Below, piece after piece: positions 1-8,028 of a stretch of DNA of 46,396 nucleotides. Position numbers and translations under genes: made by a program. Each line of letters begins with the position of its first letter. Within the stretch, counting starts at the first letter, position 1. This DNA is from Bacteroidales bacterium (GTDB taxonomy: Bacteria > Bacteroidota > Bacteroidia > Bacteroidales > UBA10428). The notes beneath the pieces were generated by a model that saw nothing but the letters and a program-made list of their open reading frames with translations, did no database searches and was not told where the DNA came from. The stretch covers positions 1 through 46,396 of the forward strand of contig JAFGSZ010000135.1 in assembly GCA_016934395.1 (NCBI GenBank). Direction: 5' to 3'.

Positions 1-37
1 ATTAAATAAGAATATAAATCTCAAATTACAATCTGCC

Positions 38-847
38 ATGAAACCAAAAAACATAATTAACCTGATCTTATTAGTAAGTTTATTATTTTTTAATAGCTGT
101 AAAAAAGAGGACCCCGTTTCTGCATTTAAAATTGAGGACATTACAACCTTAGCTGGTCAAGAGATACATTTTACAAATACATCAAAAAATTCTGAAAATT
201 ATTTATGGGATTTTGGAGACGGGTATACTTCTACTGAAATACACCCTGTTCATATTTATACTTCTGAAGGTCATTTTATAATTAATCTTACCGCATTTGG
301 TGATGGACCAAAAAGTGAAAGTGAGCAAGGTATTAATATAACGGCACCTATCAACATTTTTCCCGGAACAGGTATGGGGGGTATAAATATTGAGAATACA
401 TGGTTGGAGATTTCATCGATGGATAATTATGATTTTACTGTTTATCCCGCAATAGAAGTAAACGATTTTATTTTTCATCAGATTATTGATAATGCAAATG
501 GTATTATGGTTTTCTTATTGTCCGTTTCATCCAGCACAACTATTAACGCAAATGATGTAGCTATTGAAATTCATGTTGGCGGACCTTTTATCGGACAAAC
601 AGAAACAAAAATAAAGCTTGGTACTTTAATTGCAGCTGCGTCATACGCATATGGCGAACCGGAAATTCATGATACATATTATCAGGTTTATGATTATCCA
701 AGCCTTGGTATAGGTTTTTATTATAACAATAGTTCGAAGATTGAAGAAATATTCGTTTATCCCAGTTATTCTACTAATGCCAGCAGATTTATTTTGGAAG
801 CTCAACCTTTTATAGAGCTTCATAATCGGGCATTTAAACAAAAATAG
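38..847 (+). CDS. PKD-domain lipoprotein
   Basis: 269-residue exported lipoprotein. The N-terminus is a short basic region and a hydrophobic stretch ending in the lipobox FFNSC, so Cys21 should be lipidated, followed by charged KKEDP. Residues about 40-95 form a PKD domain, with the typical WDFGDG motif followed by a HIYTSEGHF-type strand. The remaining about 170 residues have no motif I recognise and look like a beta-rich domain. The ATG at 38 is preceded by AT-rich sequence without a clear Shine-Dalgarno site, as is usual in Bacteroidota. No neighbour indicates a substrate. PKD lipoproteins of this kind are usually surface or periplasmic binding or adhesion proteins; the specific role is unknown. 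Confidence 0.85.
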   Translation: MKPKNIINLILLVSLLFFNSCKKEDPVSAFKIEDITTLAGQEIHFTNTSKNSENYLWDFGDGYTSTEIHPVHIYTSEGHFIINLTAFGDGPKSESEQGINITAPINIFPGTGMGGINIENTWLEISSMDNYDFTVYPAIEVNDFIFHQIIDNANGIMVFLLSVSSSTTINANDVAIEIHVGGPFIGQTETKIKLGTLIAAASYAYGEPEIHDTYYQVYDYPSLGIGFYYNNSSKIEEIFVYPSYSTNASRFILEAQPFIELHNRAFKQK

Positions 848-962
848 GAATTCCCGTGATTTGAAATTTGTGCAAAATTAATGAACTACCTCTCAGCAGA
901 TGTAACGAAGTATTACTATAAAATTTTATTCTTTATACACGTCAGCGCCTTTGCGGAATAGC

Positions 963-982
963 TTCTGTAGCTCGCGACAGAA
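963..982. repeat. REP-like inverted repeat
   Basis: TTCTGT (963-968) and ACAGAA (977-982) form a 6-bp stem around a loop containing the palindrome TCGCGA. It lies in the spacer between two convergent genes and looks like a short dispersed palindromic element rather than a terminator, because no T-run follows on either strand. Confidence 0.35.
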
Positions 983-1018
983 ACAGTGAACCTGACTATC
1001 GCCAGGGAAATCCATTAA

Positions 1019-1042
1019 ATCCCGATAACTTTGCATCGGGAT
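1019..1042 (-). terminator. candidate terminator hairpin after the DUF4139 gene
   Basis: ATCCCGAT (1019-1026) and ATCGGGAT (1035-1042) form a perfect 8-bp stem with the loop AACTTTGC. It lies 16 bases past the stop of the minus-strand DUF4139 gene and is followed on that strand by TTTAATGG, a weak T-run. The fit is good for position and moderate for the T-run. It could also be part of a repeated palindromic element in this spacer. Confidence 0.45.
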
Positions 1043-1058
1043 CTGATTAATTAATAAA

Positions 1059-2657
1059 TTATAAACCGGTAATTTTTTTATCTTTTGGATATTTCACTGA
1101 ATAAGTATATTGCAGTTTTTGAGTTTCTCCGCCTTTAAGCGATAGCCTCCAGAGTAGTTTACCCGATGTGGAAGTATATTGTGCTGAACCTGAATTTTCA
1201 AGTTCTACTTCTATATCTTTGTTTTTTGCAATTGGCACCTGATCAAGCACCTCTAACTGCAATGGAAAAACATTATTATTTCTTACTAAAATTTCCACTG
1301 CTTTGGTTTCTTTAATATTAGTCCCCAGTGTTTTTTTAGAAGTGAGGTCTTTTATAAAATCCCGTTGTACAGAAATTCTATTGTCTCTGCCCAATGAAAC
1401 CAGGAGGGTATCTGCAGTAGTGGCCGGATTTATAGTTGACTGACCCACATACATACCCTGAAAAAACAGGTTGGCCTGTCCGGGCAATAAATTAAACTGC
1501 CCGTAATCCGGAACCTTTGCCAACAGGAATACTCCATTAGATAGTTTTGGTACCGTATGATAAACAAACTGGGCAGGGAGTTCATACTCTTTCATAGCCA
1601 CTAAATGTTCCTTGTTATCAGATGGAATATTTTGCAGGGTTTCAATTTTATATTCCGTAGTGATCTGGTTCTGGCTTACCTGCACATCATAACCAATTGC
1701 CGGAGCTTCATCCGGCACTTCTGCTTCTTGCAAAGCCAGGTTTCTCATCGCCATGGGAGCAGGAGCTGTCTTTTTCATGGTACCATATCCTGTAACAACC
1801 GGCGATTCCACAAAAAAATCGATAAACCAGGGATGTAATACGGGCCTGTTGTTATCAATATACGGATTACCTGTGGAAATAGACAGATTCACCTTGTTCC
1901 AATCGAATCCGGAATTTTGTACAATATTCGCCTTATAAATCATTTTCACCGGTTTTTCCGGATTTTCTGCCCTGATATCATACATCGGTTGCCAGCTTGC
2001 AGCAGATGATACATATGAAAAGTTAATAACTACTTTCCCGGCTTTTTCTGCCGACAGGCTGAGAACTACCTCTCCCGTGGGTTTATTATCACGGGCTTGT
2101 AACTCCTTTAACTGATTTTCGAGTTTGCGTTTTTCGATCTCCAGTTTTTTATTTTCTTTTTCAAACGAAAGTTGCTTTTTCTGGATTTCTGTAAGCCTCG
2201 ACCTGTAAAAATCTGCCAGTTGCTGAAGTTCCATCACAGTCATACCCTTTTGTTCACTCCCAAGTTTGTTGTTGGTTTGTATCATTTTTTCTTCTGCAGA
2301 ATATACCAGTTGTTGTTTGATATTCCAGTTGAGCATGGATTCGACAATTTCCAGGGAATCTTTTAATTCCATAATTCTGATAGAGCTTTGTTCGTTAAGA
2401 TAATTAATTCGTGAAGATGCCGACAGCAAAACAACGCCCCCTCTCAGATTTACCTGAAGTGTATTTTGCTGGATGGTGCTGGTAAGGTTCCCGATAACAA
2501 TCTCAGTAATTCCTGGCGTAATCGTCATCTCAGCTACGTGTGAAATTTTAGCACCATACTGGTAGACTGTAACATCTGTAATCTTTGATTGAATTTCAGT
2601 TGCATTAAGAAAGGGTAAACATAACAGCATTCCGATAAAGAAGAGTAGTTTTTTCAT
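1059..2657 (-). CDS. DUF4139 domain (MuiA-like) exported protein
   Basis: 532 residues with a signal peptide (MKKLLFFIGMLLCLPFLNA). The N-terminal part resembles the DUF4140 domain (ITDVTVYQYGAKI, residues about 22-110). A charged coiled coil follows at about 125-190, rich in E, K, Q and L. The DUF4139 beta domain then runs to the C-terminus, with the family pattern SYVSSAASWQPMYDIRA near residue 215 and RDNRISVQRDF near the end. Proteins of this family are called mucoidy inhibitor A in some genomes, but their biochemical function is not established. The gene is transcribed away from the ammonia-lyase gene across a 97-bp spacer. A variable linker rich in A, P and M sits near residues 285-320. 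Confidence 0.85.
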   Translation of the reverse strand: MKKLLFFIGMLLCLPFLNATEIQSKITDVTVYQYGAKISHVAEMTITPGITEIVIGNLTSTIQQNTLQVNLRGGVVLLSASSRINYLNEQSSIRIMELKDSLEIVESMLNWNIKQQLVYSAEEKMIQTNNKLGSEQKGMTVMELQQLADFYRSRLTEIQKKQLSFEKENKKLEIEKRKLENQLKELQARDNKPTGEVVLSLSAEKAGKVVINFSYVSSAASWQPMYDIRAENPEKPVKMIYKANIVQNSGFDWNKVNLSISTGNPYIDNNRPVLHPWFIDFFVESPVVTGYGTMKKTAPAPMAMRNLALQEAEVPDEAPAIGYDVQVSQNQITTEYKIETLQNIPSDNKEHLVAMKEYELPAQFVYHTVPKLSNGVFLLAKVPDYGQFNLLPGQANLFFQGMYVGQSTINPATTADTLLVSLGRDNRISVQRDFIKDLTSKKTLGTNIKETKAVEILVRNNNVFPLQLEVLDQVPIAKNKDIEVELENSGSAQYTSTSGKLLWRLSLKGGETQKLQYTYSVKYPKDKKITGL

Positions 2658-2675
2658 AATGATAAATATTTTTAA

Positions 2676-2701
2676 AATCCCATATTCTGGATTTTGGGAT
2701 T
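2676..2701. promoter_or_regulatory. inverted repeat in a divergent promoter region
   Basis: AATCCCA (2676-2682) and TGGGATT (2695-2701) form a 7-bp dyad with a 12-base spacer, inside the 97-bp gap between two divergent genes. Its position suits an operator for one or both genes, but a short leader hairpin of the DUF4139 transcript is equally possible. No regulator gene is adjacent. Confidence 0.3.
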
Positions 2702-2754
2702 GATAATTACTAATATTACTGTATTATTTTGATAATTCAAAGCTTACAAAACAT

Positions 2755-3888
2755 ATGCCCGAAATCGATTATTTTATAAATAAAGTTAGCCCATATTCTC
2801 TATCTGTTGATAATAATATAAAAGAGATTTTAAATAATTTTTCTGATTCTTATACTGTTCACAAAAAGTTAGAAGAATATTTTCCAACACCTTTAATCTT
2901 GCTGCCAGAACTTACAGAAAAATTAAATTTAGGTGAATTATGGATTAAAGATGAATCCAAACGATTCGGAACTAATGCACTAAAGGCTTCGGGTGCATCT
3001 TATGCTATGGTTAAAATTCTGGAAGAGCATCAGGGTTTATTTACTTTTTGTACGGCTACAGACGGTAATCATGGCAGGGCTGTGGCATGGACTGCGAAAA
3101 AGATGAGACAAAAAGCTGTGGTATTTGTACCCGGGTCAACAGTTAATTCACGAATAAAAAACATAAAGCAGGAAGGAGCCAGGGTTATTGTGGTTCATGG
3201 TAATTATGATGATGCTGTATCTGAAGCAAAAAAATTTGCCGATCAGCCCCGGCATATTCTTATTCAGGATACCTCGTGGGTAAACTACACTGAAATTCCG
3301 GCACTTATAACGGCCGGATATTACACCATCTTAAGAGAAATAGAGAACGTCATCGAAACTAAAAATATGCCCTATTTTGATGTTGTAATCATACAATCCG
3401 GCGTTGGAAGCTGGCCATCTTCAGTAGTTCATTATTTTAAAAATAATTATAAAAAAAAATGTCCGAAGCTGGTTTGCGTGGAACCCTTTCACTCCGATTG
3501 TTTTCTGGAATCAGCAAAAAAAGGGATACTATCCCCCACTAAAAAAAGCCAGCAAACCATAATGGCCGGATTAAATTGTGGTACACCTTCTAAAATAGCC
3601 TGGACAATTCTGAGTCAGGGTATTGATATTTTTATTTCAATTTCAGATGATTATGCTGTTCAGGCAATGAAAATATTAGCGTTCCCGGAAGGGAATGATG
3701 CGAAAATATTATCCGGAGAATCGGGCGCTGCCGGACTCGGAGGATTGTTAGCAATTACCTCAGATAAGAACCTGAAAAATGTATTAAAAGAATTAAATTT
3801 AAATTCGAATAGCAGGATTCTTATTTTCAACACTGAGGGCATTACTGATCCTGACTTTTATGCTAAAAACATTATTACAAAAACATGA
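2755..3888 (+). CDS. dpaL: diaminopropionate ammonia-lyase-like PLP enzyme
   Basis: 377-residue cytoplasmic fold-type II PLP enzyme. The family converts 2,3-diaminopropionate to pyruvate and two ammonia, acting on both D- and L-forms. The PLP lysine lies in RFGTNALKASGAS (Lys77), matching the RFGLNAFK context of the E. coli enzyme. TATDGNHGRA (residues 100-109) supplies the family's catalytic Asp (Asp103) and the phosphate-binding region. The glycine-rich segment VIIQSGVGSWPSSVV (about 217-231) and SGESGAAGLGG near the C-terminus also fit. The length is close to the usual about 400 residues. It overlaps the next gene by 4 bases (ATGA), so the two are probably translationally coupled. Threonine synthase-like or cysteine synthase-like activities are less likely but not excluded. 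Confidence 0.8.
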   Translation: MPEIDYFINKVSPYSLSVDNNIKEILNNFSDSYTVHKKLEEYFPTPLILLPELTEKLNLGELWIKDESKRFGTNALKASGASYAMVKILEEHQGLFTFCTATDGNHGRAVAWTAKKMRQKAVVFVPGSTVNSRIKNIKQEGARVIVVHGNYDDAVSEAKKFADQPRHILIQDTSWVNYTEIPALITAGYYTILREIENVIETKNMPYFDVVIIQSGVGSWPSSVVHYFKNNYKKKCPKLVCVEPFHSDCFLESAKKGILSPTKKSQQTIMAGLNCGTPSKIAWTILSQGIDIFISISDDYAVQAMKILAFPEGNDAKILSGESGAAGLGGLLAITSDKNLKNVLKELNLNSNSRILIFNTEGITDPDFYAKNIITKT

Positions 3889-5579
3889 AAAATAAAAGCT
3901 TTTTCATACTAGGTTTGATCTCCCTGATCTTTATGAATAATATGGCACAAGACAGAATTACAGGGAAATCTTTCGCTACACGATCTGAAGTTATTGCACA
4001 GCATGGTATGGCTGCTACAAGCCAGCCACTGGCAACGCAGGTAGCACTTGATATTCTGAAAAAAGGAGGAAATGCTATTGATGCCGCAATTGCTGCAAAT
4101 GCTGTTTTGGGTCTTGTGGAACCTACCGGATCTGGTATCGGAGGTGATTTATTTGCAATTGTCTGGGACTCAAAAACCCGTCAACTCTATGGATTAAACG
4201 CCAGTGGCCGGTCGCCAAAATCCCTTTCGCCGGAATATTTTAAAGAAAACGGATTTGAAAAAATTCCAGCGCTTGGCCCTCTGCCTGTGTCGGTTCCCGG
4301 TTGTGTGGACGGCTGGTTCGAATTGCATAAAAAGTTTGGAAAACTGCCAATGAAAGACATTCTTCAGCCAGCTATAAATTATGCACATGAAGGTTTTCCT
4401 GTAAGCGAACTTATTGCCTATTATCTGGAACGTTCTGCAAACATACTTGCAGAATATCCGGGCTTTAAAGAGACCTATATGCCCAATGGAAAAATTCCTG
4501 CAAAGGGTGAAATTTTTAAAAATCCTAATCTGGCAAACACACTTGAAAAAATTGCCGGTAAAGGCAGAGATGAGTTTTATAAGGGTGAAACGGCACACAT
4601 CATTGCTGATTATATGAAAAAAATGGGAGGCTTTCTCAGTTATGATGACCTGGCTGCACATACTTCCGAATGGGTAAAGCCGGTTTCAACCAGTTACAGG
4701 GGTTATGATATCTGGGAACTCCCACCCAACGGACAAGGAATTGCCGCACTGCAGATTTTAAATATTCTGGAAGGATTTGACATTGCATCCATGGGATTCG
4801 GAAGTACAGAATATATACATCATTTTATTGAAGCAAAAAAACTGGCATTCGAAGACCGTGCGAAATATTATGCAGATCCTGATTTTGTTTCGGTACCGGT
4901 TGATCAGCTAATATCAAAAGAGTATGCTGCCAGCCGGAGGAAACTAATAAATCCTGAACGTGCAGCACGAAGCTACGATGCGGGGAACCTTGAAATCGGG
5001 AATACTATTTATCTCACCACTGCTGACCAGTGGGGAAATATGGTTTCGCTAATTCAAAGTAACTACCGCGGTATGGGTTCTGGTATGATTCCAACCGGAC
5101 TCGGATTTATGCTCCAGGACCGGGGCGAACTATTTTCACTCGAAAAGGGACATGCCAATATGTATGAACCTGGCAAAAGACCTTTCCATACTATTATCCC
5201 GGCATTTATTACAAAAGATGGTAATCCATATATAAGTTTTGGCGTTATGGGGGGTGCAATGCAACCTCAGGGGCACGCGCAAATTGTAATAAACCTGATC
5301 GATTTTGGAATGAATCTTCAGGAAGCCGGAGATGCACCAAGAATTCAGCATGACGGATCATCAGAACCTACCGGAGAAAAAATGAAAAACGGGGGAACGG
5401 TTTACCTTGAATCGGGTCTAACATATGAAACTATTCGTGAATTATTAAAAAAGGGTCACCATATTAGTTTTGACCTGGGTGGATATGGAGGATATCAGGC
5501 CATAATGATCGATACAAAACAAAAAGTTTATTATGGCGCGTCTGAATCGAGAAAAGACGGACAGGCAGCAGGATATTAA
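3885..5579 (+). CDS. exported gamma-glutamyltransferase (YwrD-like)
   Basis: 564 residues with an N-terminal signal peptide (cleavage near MAQ, residue 22). It belongs to the Ntn-hydrolase gamma-glutamyltransferase family, which self-cleaves and then hydrolyses or transfers gamma-glutamyl groups from glutathione and gamma-glutamyl peptides. Seen features are ATSQPLATQVALDILKKGGNAIDAA (large-subunit start; residues 44-68), EPTGSGIGGD (79-88), and the small-subunit start GNTIYLTTAD, where Thr374 aligns with the catalytic threonine. GVMGGAMQPQGHAQ (453-466) holds the oxyanion-type glycines. The NTIYLTTADQWGN wording is closer to the YwrD-like branch than to classical GGT. It starts inside the ammonia-lyase stop codon, suggesting that both enzymes serve one pathway despite different cell compartments. 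Confidence 0.88.
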   Translation: MKNKSFFILGLISLIFMNNMAQDRITGKSFATRSEVIAQHGMAATSQPLATQVALDILKKGGNAIDAAIAANAVLGLVEPTGSGIGGDLFAIVWDSKTRQLYGLNASGRSPKSLSPEYFKENGFEKIPALGPLPVSVPGCVDGWFELHKKFGKLPMKDILQPAINYAHEGFPVSELIAYYLERSANILAEYPGFKETYMPNGKIPAKGEIFKNPNLANTLEKIAGKGRDEFYKGETAHIIADYMKKMGGFLSYDDLAAHTSEWVKPVSTSYRGYDIWELPPNGQGIAALQILNILEGFDIASMGFGSTEYIHHFIEAKKLAFEDRAKYYADPDFVSVPVDQLISKEYAASRRKLINPERAARSYDAGNLEIGNTIYLTTADQWGNMVSLIQSNYRGMGSGMIPTGLGFMLQDRGELFSLEKGHANMYEPGKRPFHTIIPAFITKDGNPYISFGVMGGAMQPQGHAQIVINLIDFGMNLQEAGDAPRIQHDGSSEPTGEKMKNGGTVYLESGLTYETIRELLKKGHHISFDLGGYGGYQAIMIDTKQKVYYGASESRKDGQAAGY

Positions 5580-5719
5580 TTTTGATTTTTTTTTATTCAA
5601 AAAAAACATATTCAGTCTGAAATCGTTATAGTATTCAAAATGATTAGTGAGTGGTGCAACCTTTTGAAAAAATTTACATCTATAATAATATAAGATAAAA
5701 GATAAGGAAGATATAAAGA

Positions 5720-6166
5720 ATGAAACTGACGAGTGTTTATTTATTAATTTTAGGAATTTTTATAACTGCATTTGGTTGCGAGCAGAAGGAAGATGAATTA
5801 CAATCATCGGCTGAAGACTTAATAGTGGGTGAATGGCAATGGGTTGAATCTGCTTATTTAGATACCCCATCGGGCATACCTTATATTTTAAATCCCGATT
5901 CTGTTGGTTATGATATTATACAGGTTTATTTTGAAGATGGTACTTATAATTCATATATAAGCGATCATATTGAATCTGCCGGATTGTACTGGTTCGACAG
6001 GATAGTTTATAACAAGGAAAGTATCTCTGAAATAAGGCTGTTTACCCAAAAAGATGATTTTCAAACATCGGTAAATTATTATCTTTCTAATGATACGCTT
6101 ATTCTTGACAATTCCGAAGTAGATGGCGCACGGAGAACTTTTGTTAAGATTACTGAGAAAAATTAA
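5720..6166 (+). CDS. small lipoprotein, lipocalin-like
   Basis: 148 residues. The signal ends in the lipobox TAFGC (Cys20 lipidated), followed by an acidic linker. The segment GEWQWVESAYLDTP and later strand-like repeats ending LILDNSEVDGARRTFVKI resemble the lipocalin-like/META-type lipoproteins common in Bacteroidota, in which a small beta-barrel follows a GxW motif. An AAGGAAG purine run at 5703-5709 lies about 10 bases before the ATG and is a plausible ribosome-binding site. Ligand unknown. Its stop lies only 2 bases from that of the convergent nitroreductase gene. Confidence 0.75.
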   Translation: MKLTSVYLLILGIFITAFGCEQKEDELQSSAEDLIVGEWQWVESAYLDTPSGIPYILNPDSVGYDIIQVYFEDGTYNSYISDHIESAGLYWFDRIVYNKESISEIRLFTQKDDFQTSVNYYLSNDTLILDNSEVDGARRTFVKITEKN

Positions 6167-6168
6167 TA

Positions 6169-6771
6169 TTATTCGGAAATCCAGGTAGTTTTTTCTGATG
6201 CAGGAATTCTTTTTCTCTGCTTTTCTTTCATATTAGCATCAGGAATTCCTAATTGAAAAAATCCCAACACCTTCTCTTCATCTGTTAGTCCAAGAAAATC
6301 ATGAACTTGTTTGGTGTAGGCAATACTTCCGGTGCTAAAATAACCACCTATACCATAACTTTTAAAACTCAGATAAATATTCTGTATGGCACAGCCCGTA
6401 GCGACAATTTCTTCAATTTCGGGAATAATTCCGCGTGGATCCTTTTTCATATAAACCACTACAACATGAGATACAAGTTCAGCTTTCTGGGTATACTTGT
6501 TATATTTTATCTCACTAAATTTATCAATGGGTGTAACAGATTTGTAGATTTCTTTTAATGCCTCAAAAAAAGTATATACTCCTTTGCTGTAAAAAACCTT
6601 AAAAAACCAGGGTTGTGTTAAACCATGGGAAGGAGCCCAAATTGCATTTTCCAGAATTTCCTTTATTACCTTATCTTCTATTTTCCTATGTGGATCGAAA
6701 CTTGAAGGAAAAACAGATTGCCTGTCTCGTATTATTTTGTTTAAAATTTCTATCTGATTATTCATAACCAT
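6169..6771 (-). CDS. nitroreductase family protein
   Basis: 200-residue FMN-dependent oxidoreductase of the NfsB/RutE-like nitroreductase superfamily. The N-terminal IIRDRQSVFPSSFDP supplies the RxS FMN-phosphate region. AIWAPSHGLTQPWFFKV (about 43-59) is the usual AxxAPSxxNxQPWxF FMN-binding motif, and a GIGGYFSTG segment follows near 138-146, with LGFFQLGIP (the LGFxxLG motif) near 169-177. Such enzymes use NAD(P)H to reduce nitro-aromatics, quinones or dehydro intermediates; the physiological substrate is unknown. A second ATG two codons downstream (MNNQIE) could be the real start. No operon partner. Confidence 0.88.
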   Translation of the reverse strand: MVMNNQIEILNKIIRDRQSVFPSSFDPHRKIEDKVIKEILENAIWAPSHGLTQPWFFKVFYSKGVYTFFEALKEIYKSVTPIDKFSEIKYNKYTQKAELVSHVVVVYMKKDPRGIIPEIEEIVATGCAIQNIYLSFKSYGIGGYFSTGSIAYTKQVHDFLGLTDEEKVLGFFQLGIPDANMKEKQRKRIPASEKTTWISE

Positions 6772-6890
6772 CTGAATTTATTATAATAACATAAAAAGAT
6801 ACAATTAGTTTTATCACTTCCATTAACGAATTGAAGTTTATAAGAGTTTGAAATATCTGGCTTATTCTTTATTTCTAATCAATAAAAAAT

Positions 6891-7631
6891 CTATACGTCT
6901 AATGTGCGGAAAAAACGTTCCAGATTCTGAAAATGAGATCCTTTCCAGTAAACCTTTAAACAAGAGGGGCAATAATAAAACTCCGAATAATATTTTTTTG
7001 TTTTTAAGTTTAAATAACTCACCACATCTTTTTTTGTTTTTTGAATAAGGATTGTATTACAAATCGAACATCGGGTAAAAGGCCTGCATAAAGATTTTAA
7101 TTCAAAACGACTGAATAATTCCTCTAGTTGTTGTTTTGGTTTTCTGTTTCTGACAAAGTATCCATGAGTTACCCTGCTGTTTTTCAACAATTCAATATCG
7201 CAGGTCAAAATAATTCTTTGTTCCTTTTGTGCTTTTTCAATTATTTCCGGATCACTGAAATTATTTTCATATAAGCTGTCAAAACCAAGCAATCTCATAT
7301 ATCTTGAAAGTTTGCCAAGGTGTACATCAAAAATAAATTTATAAGACCGCAGAGGAGCTGCCCTGACTTTTGTTACCCCTGAAATATCAAAACTTTCAAA
7401 TACAGGATATACAGATATATAATCCATATTTTTTAAACGATACGAAAAGGGAACCGGAATACTATTTACTAAAATCATATCTACTTCGGTATGTGGTATT
7501 CCAAGAGATTCAACCGCATCTTTTACAGACGTATTTACCGGGAAAGCGGCATTAAAAATTTTCTTCTGATTATCCTTTTTAAGAAAATCGTTTAATTCTT
7601 CATAAACCCTGATATCAACGAATACCGGCAT
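6891..7631 (-). CDS. Mut7-C RNase-like protein with ubiquitin-like N-terminus
   Basis: 246 residues in three parts. Residues 1-80 match the Mut7-C ubiquitin-like domain, a beta-grasp fold ending with VNSIPVPFSYRLKNMDYISVYP. Residues about 96-180 are the Mut7-C/PIN-like nuclease domain: FDVHLGKLSRYMRLLGFD with Asp102, LTCDIELLKNSRV with Asp145, then FVRNRKPKQQLEEL. The tail is a zinc ribbon with CSIC (188-191) and CPSC (221-224). PIN-like domains cleave RNA through a cluster of acidic residues. The domain order is typical of the stand-alone bacterial family; its RNA target is not known. Confidence 0.85.
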   Translation of the reverse strand: MPVFVDIRVYEELNDFLKKDNQKKIFNAAFPVNTSVKDAVESLGIPHTEVDMILVNSIPVPFSYRLKNMDYISVYPVFESFDISGVTKVRAAPLRSYKFIFDVHLGKLSRYMRLLGFDSLYENNFSDPEIIEKAQKEQRIILTCDIELLKNSRVTHGYFVRNRKPKQQLEELFSRFELKSLCRPFTRCSICNTILIQKTKKDVVSYLNLKTKKYYSEFYYCPSCLKVYWKGSHFQNLERFFRTLDV

Positions 7632-8028
7632 TTTAATTTATGAAATATATAATTCAATAAATTTGGCTTATTAAGTAATATTTGGCCAAGGTATTATATG
7701 ATTATTTAATAAATTTATAACTAATCCCTATAATTATTCTCAAATAAATATTCAATATTTTCATTCAAAAAAATATAACTAAATAGTAAAACTATGTATC
7801 TCAACTTTATTGCTCCATATTGAGCTTATTTTACAAAAATCTTACCTACAAATAAGAAATAGAATATAGTTTTATTAGGTTTTTTGTGTTAAATTTAATA
7901 GAGTATGAGTTTAATATTAAAAATCATCCTGCATAGATTATATATCTTAGTTTGAATATAAATCATTCTGTTATTAATGGCTATAACATTTAAGATATTA
8001 ATTGAATATTAGAATAATTACAATATAA
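7632..8028. other. gene-free AT-rich spacer
   Basis: 397 bases between two divergently transcribed genes. Very AT-rich, with no convincing ORF, RNA gene or long inverted repeat. TTAGTTTG near 7948-7955 is close to, but not exactly, the Bacteroidota -7 element and could serve the downstream sensor kinase gene. Confidence 0.5.

Noticed and set aside
1750-1800. VVTGYGTMKK segment in the DUF4139 protein resembling the SusC/TonB plug motif
   Set aside because: The rest of the protein has no plug or beta-barrel sequence; the match is a short low-complexity linker.
4194-4661. 155-residue minus-strand ORF inside the GGT gene
   Set aside because: Antisense shadow; the plus-strand protein is conserved over the same bases.
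7942-7960. Promoter TTAGTTTG before the first sensor kinase
   Set aside because: One base short of the TAnnTTTG consensus and without a -33 TTG; mentioned in the spacer entry only.
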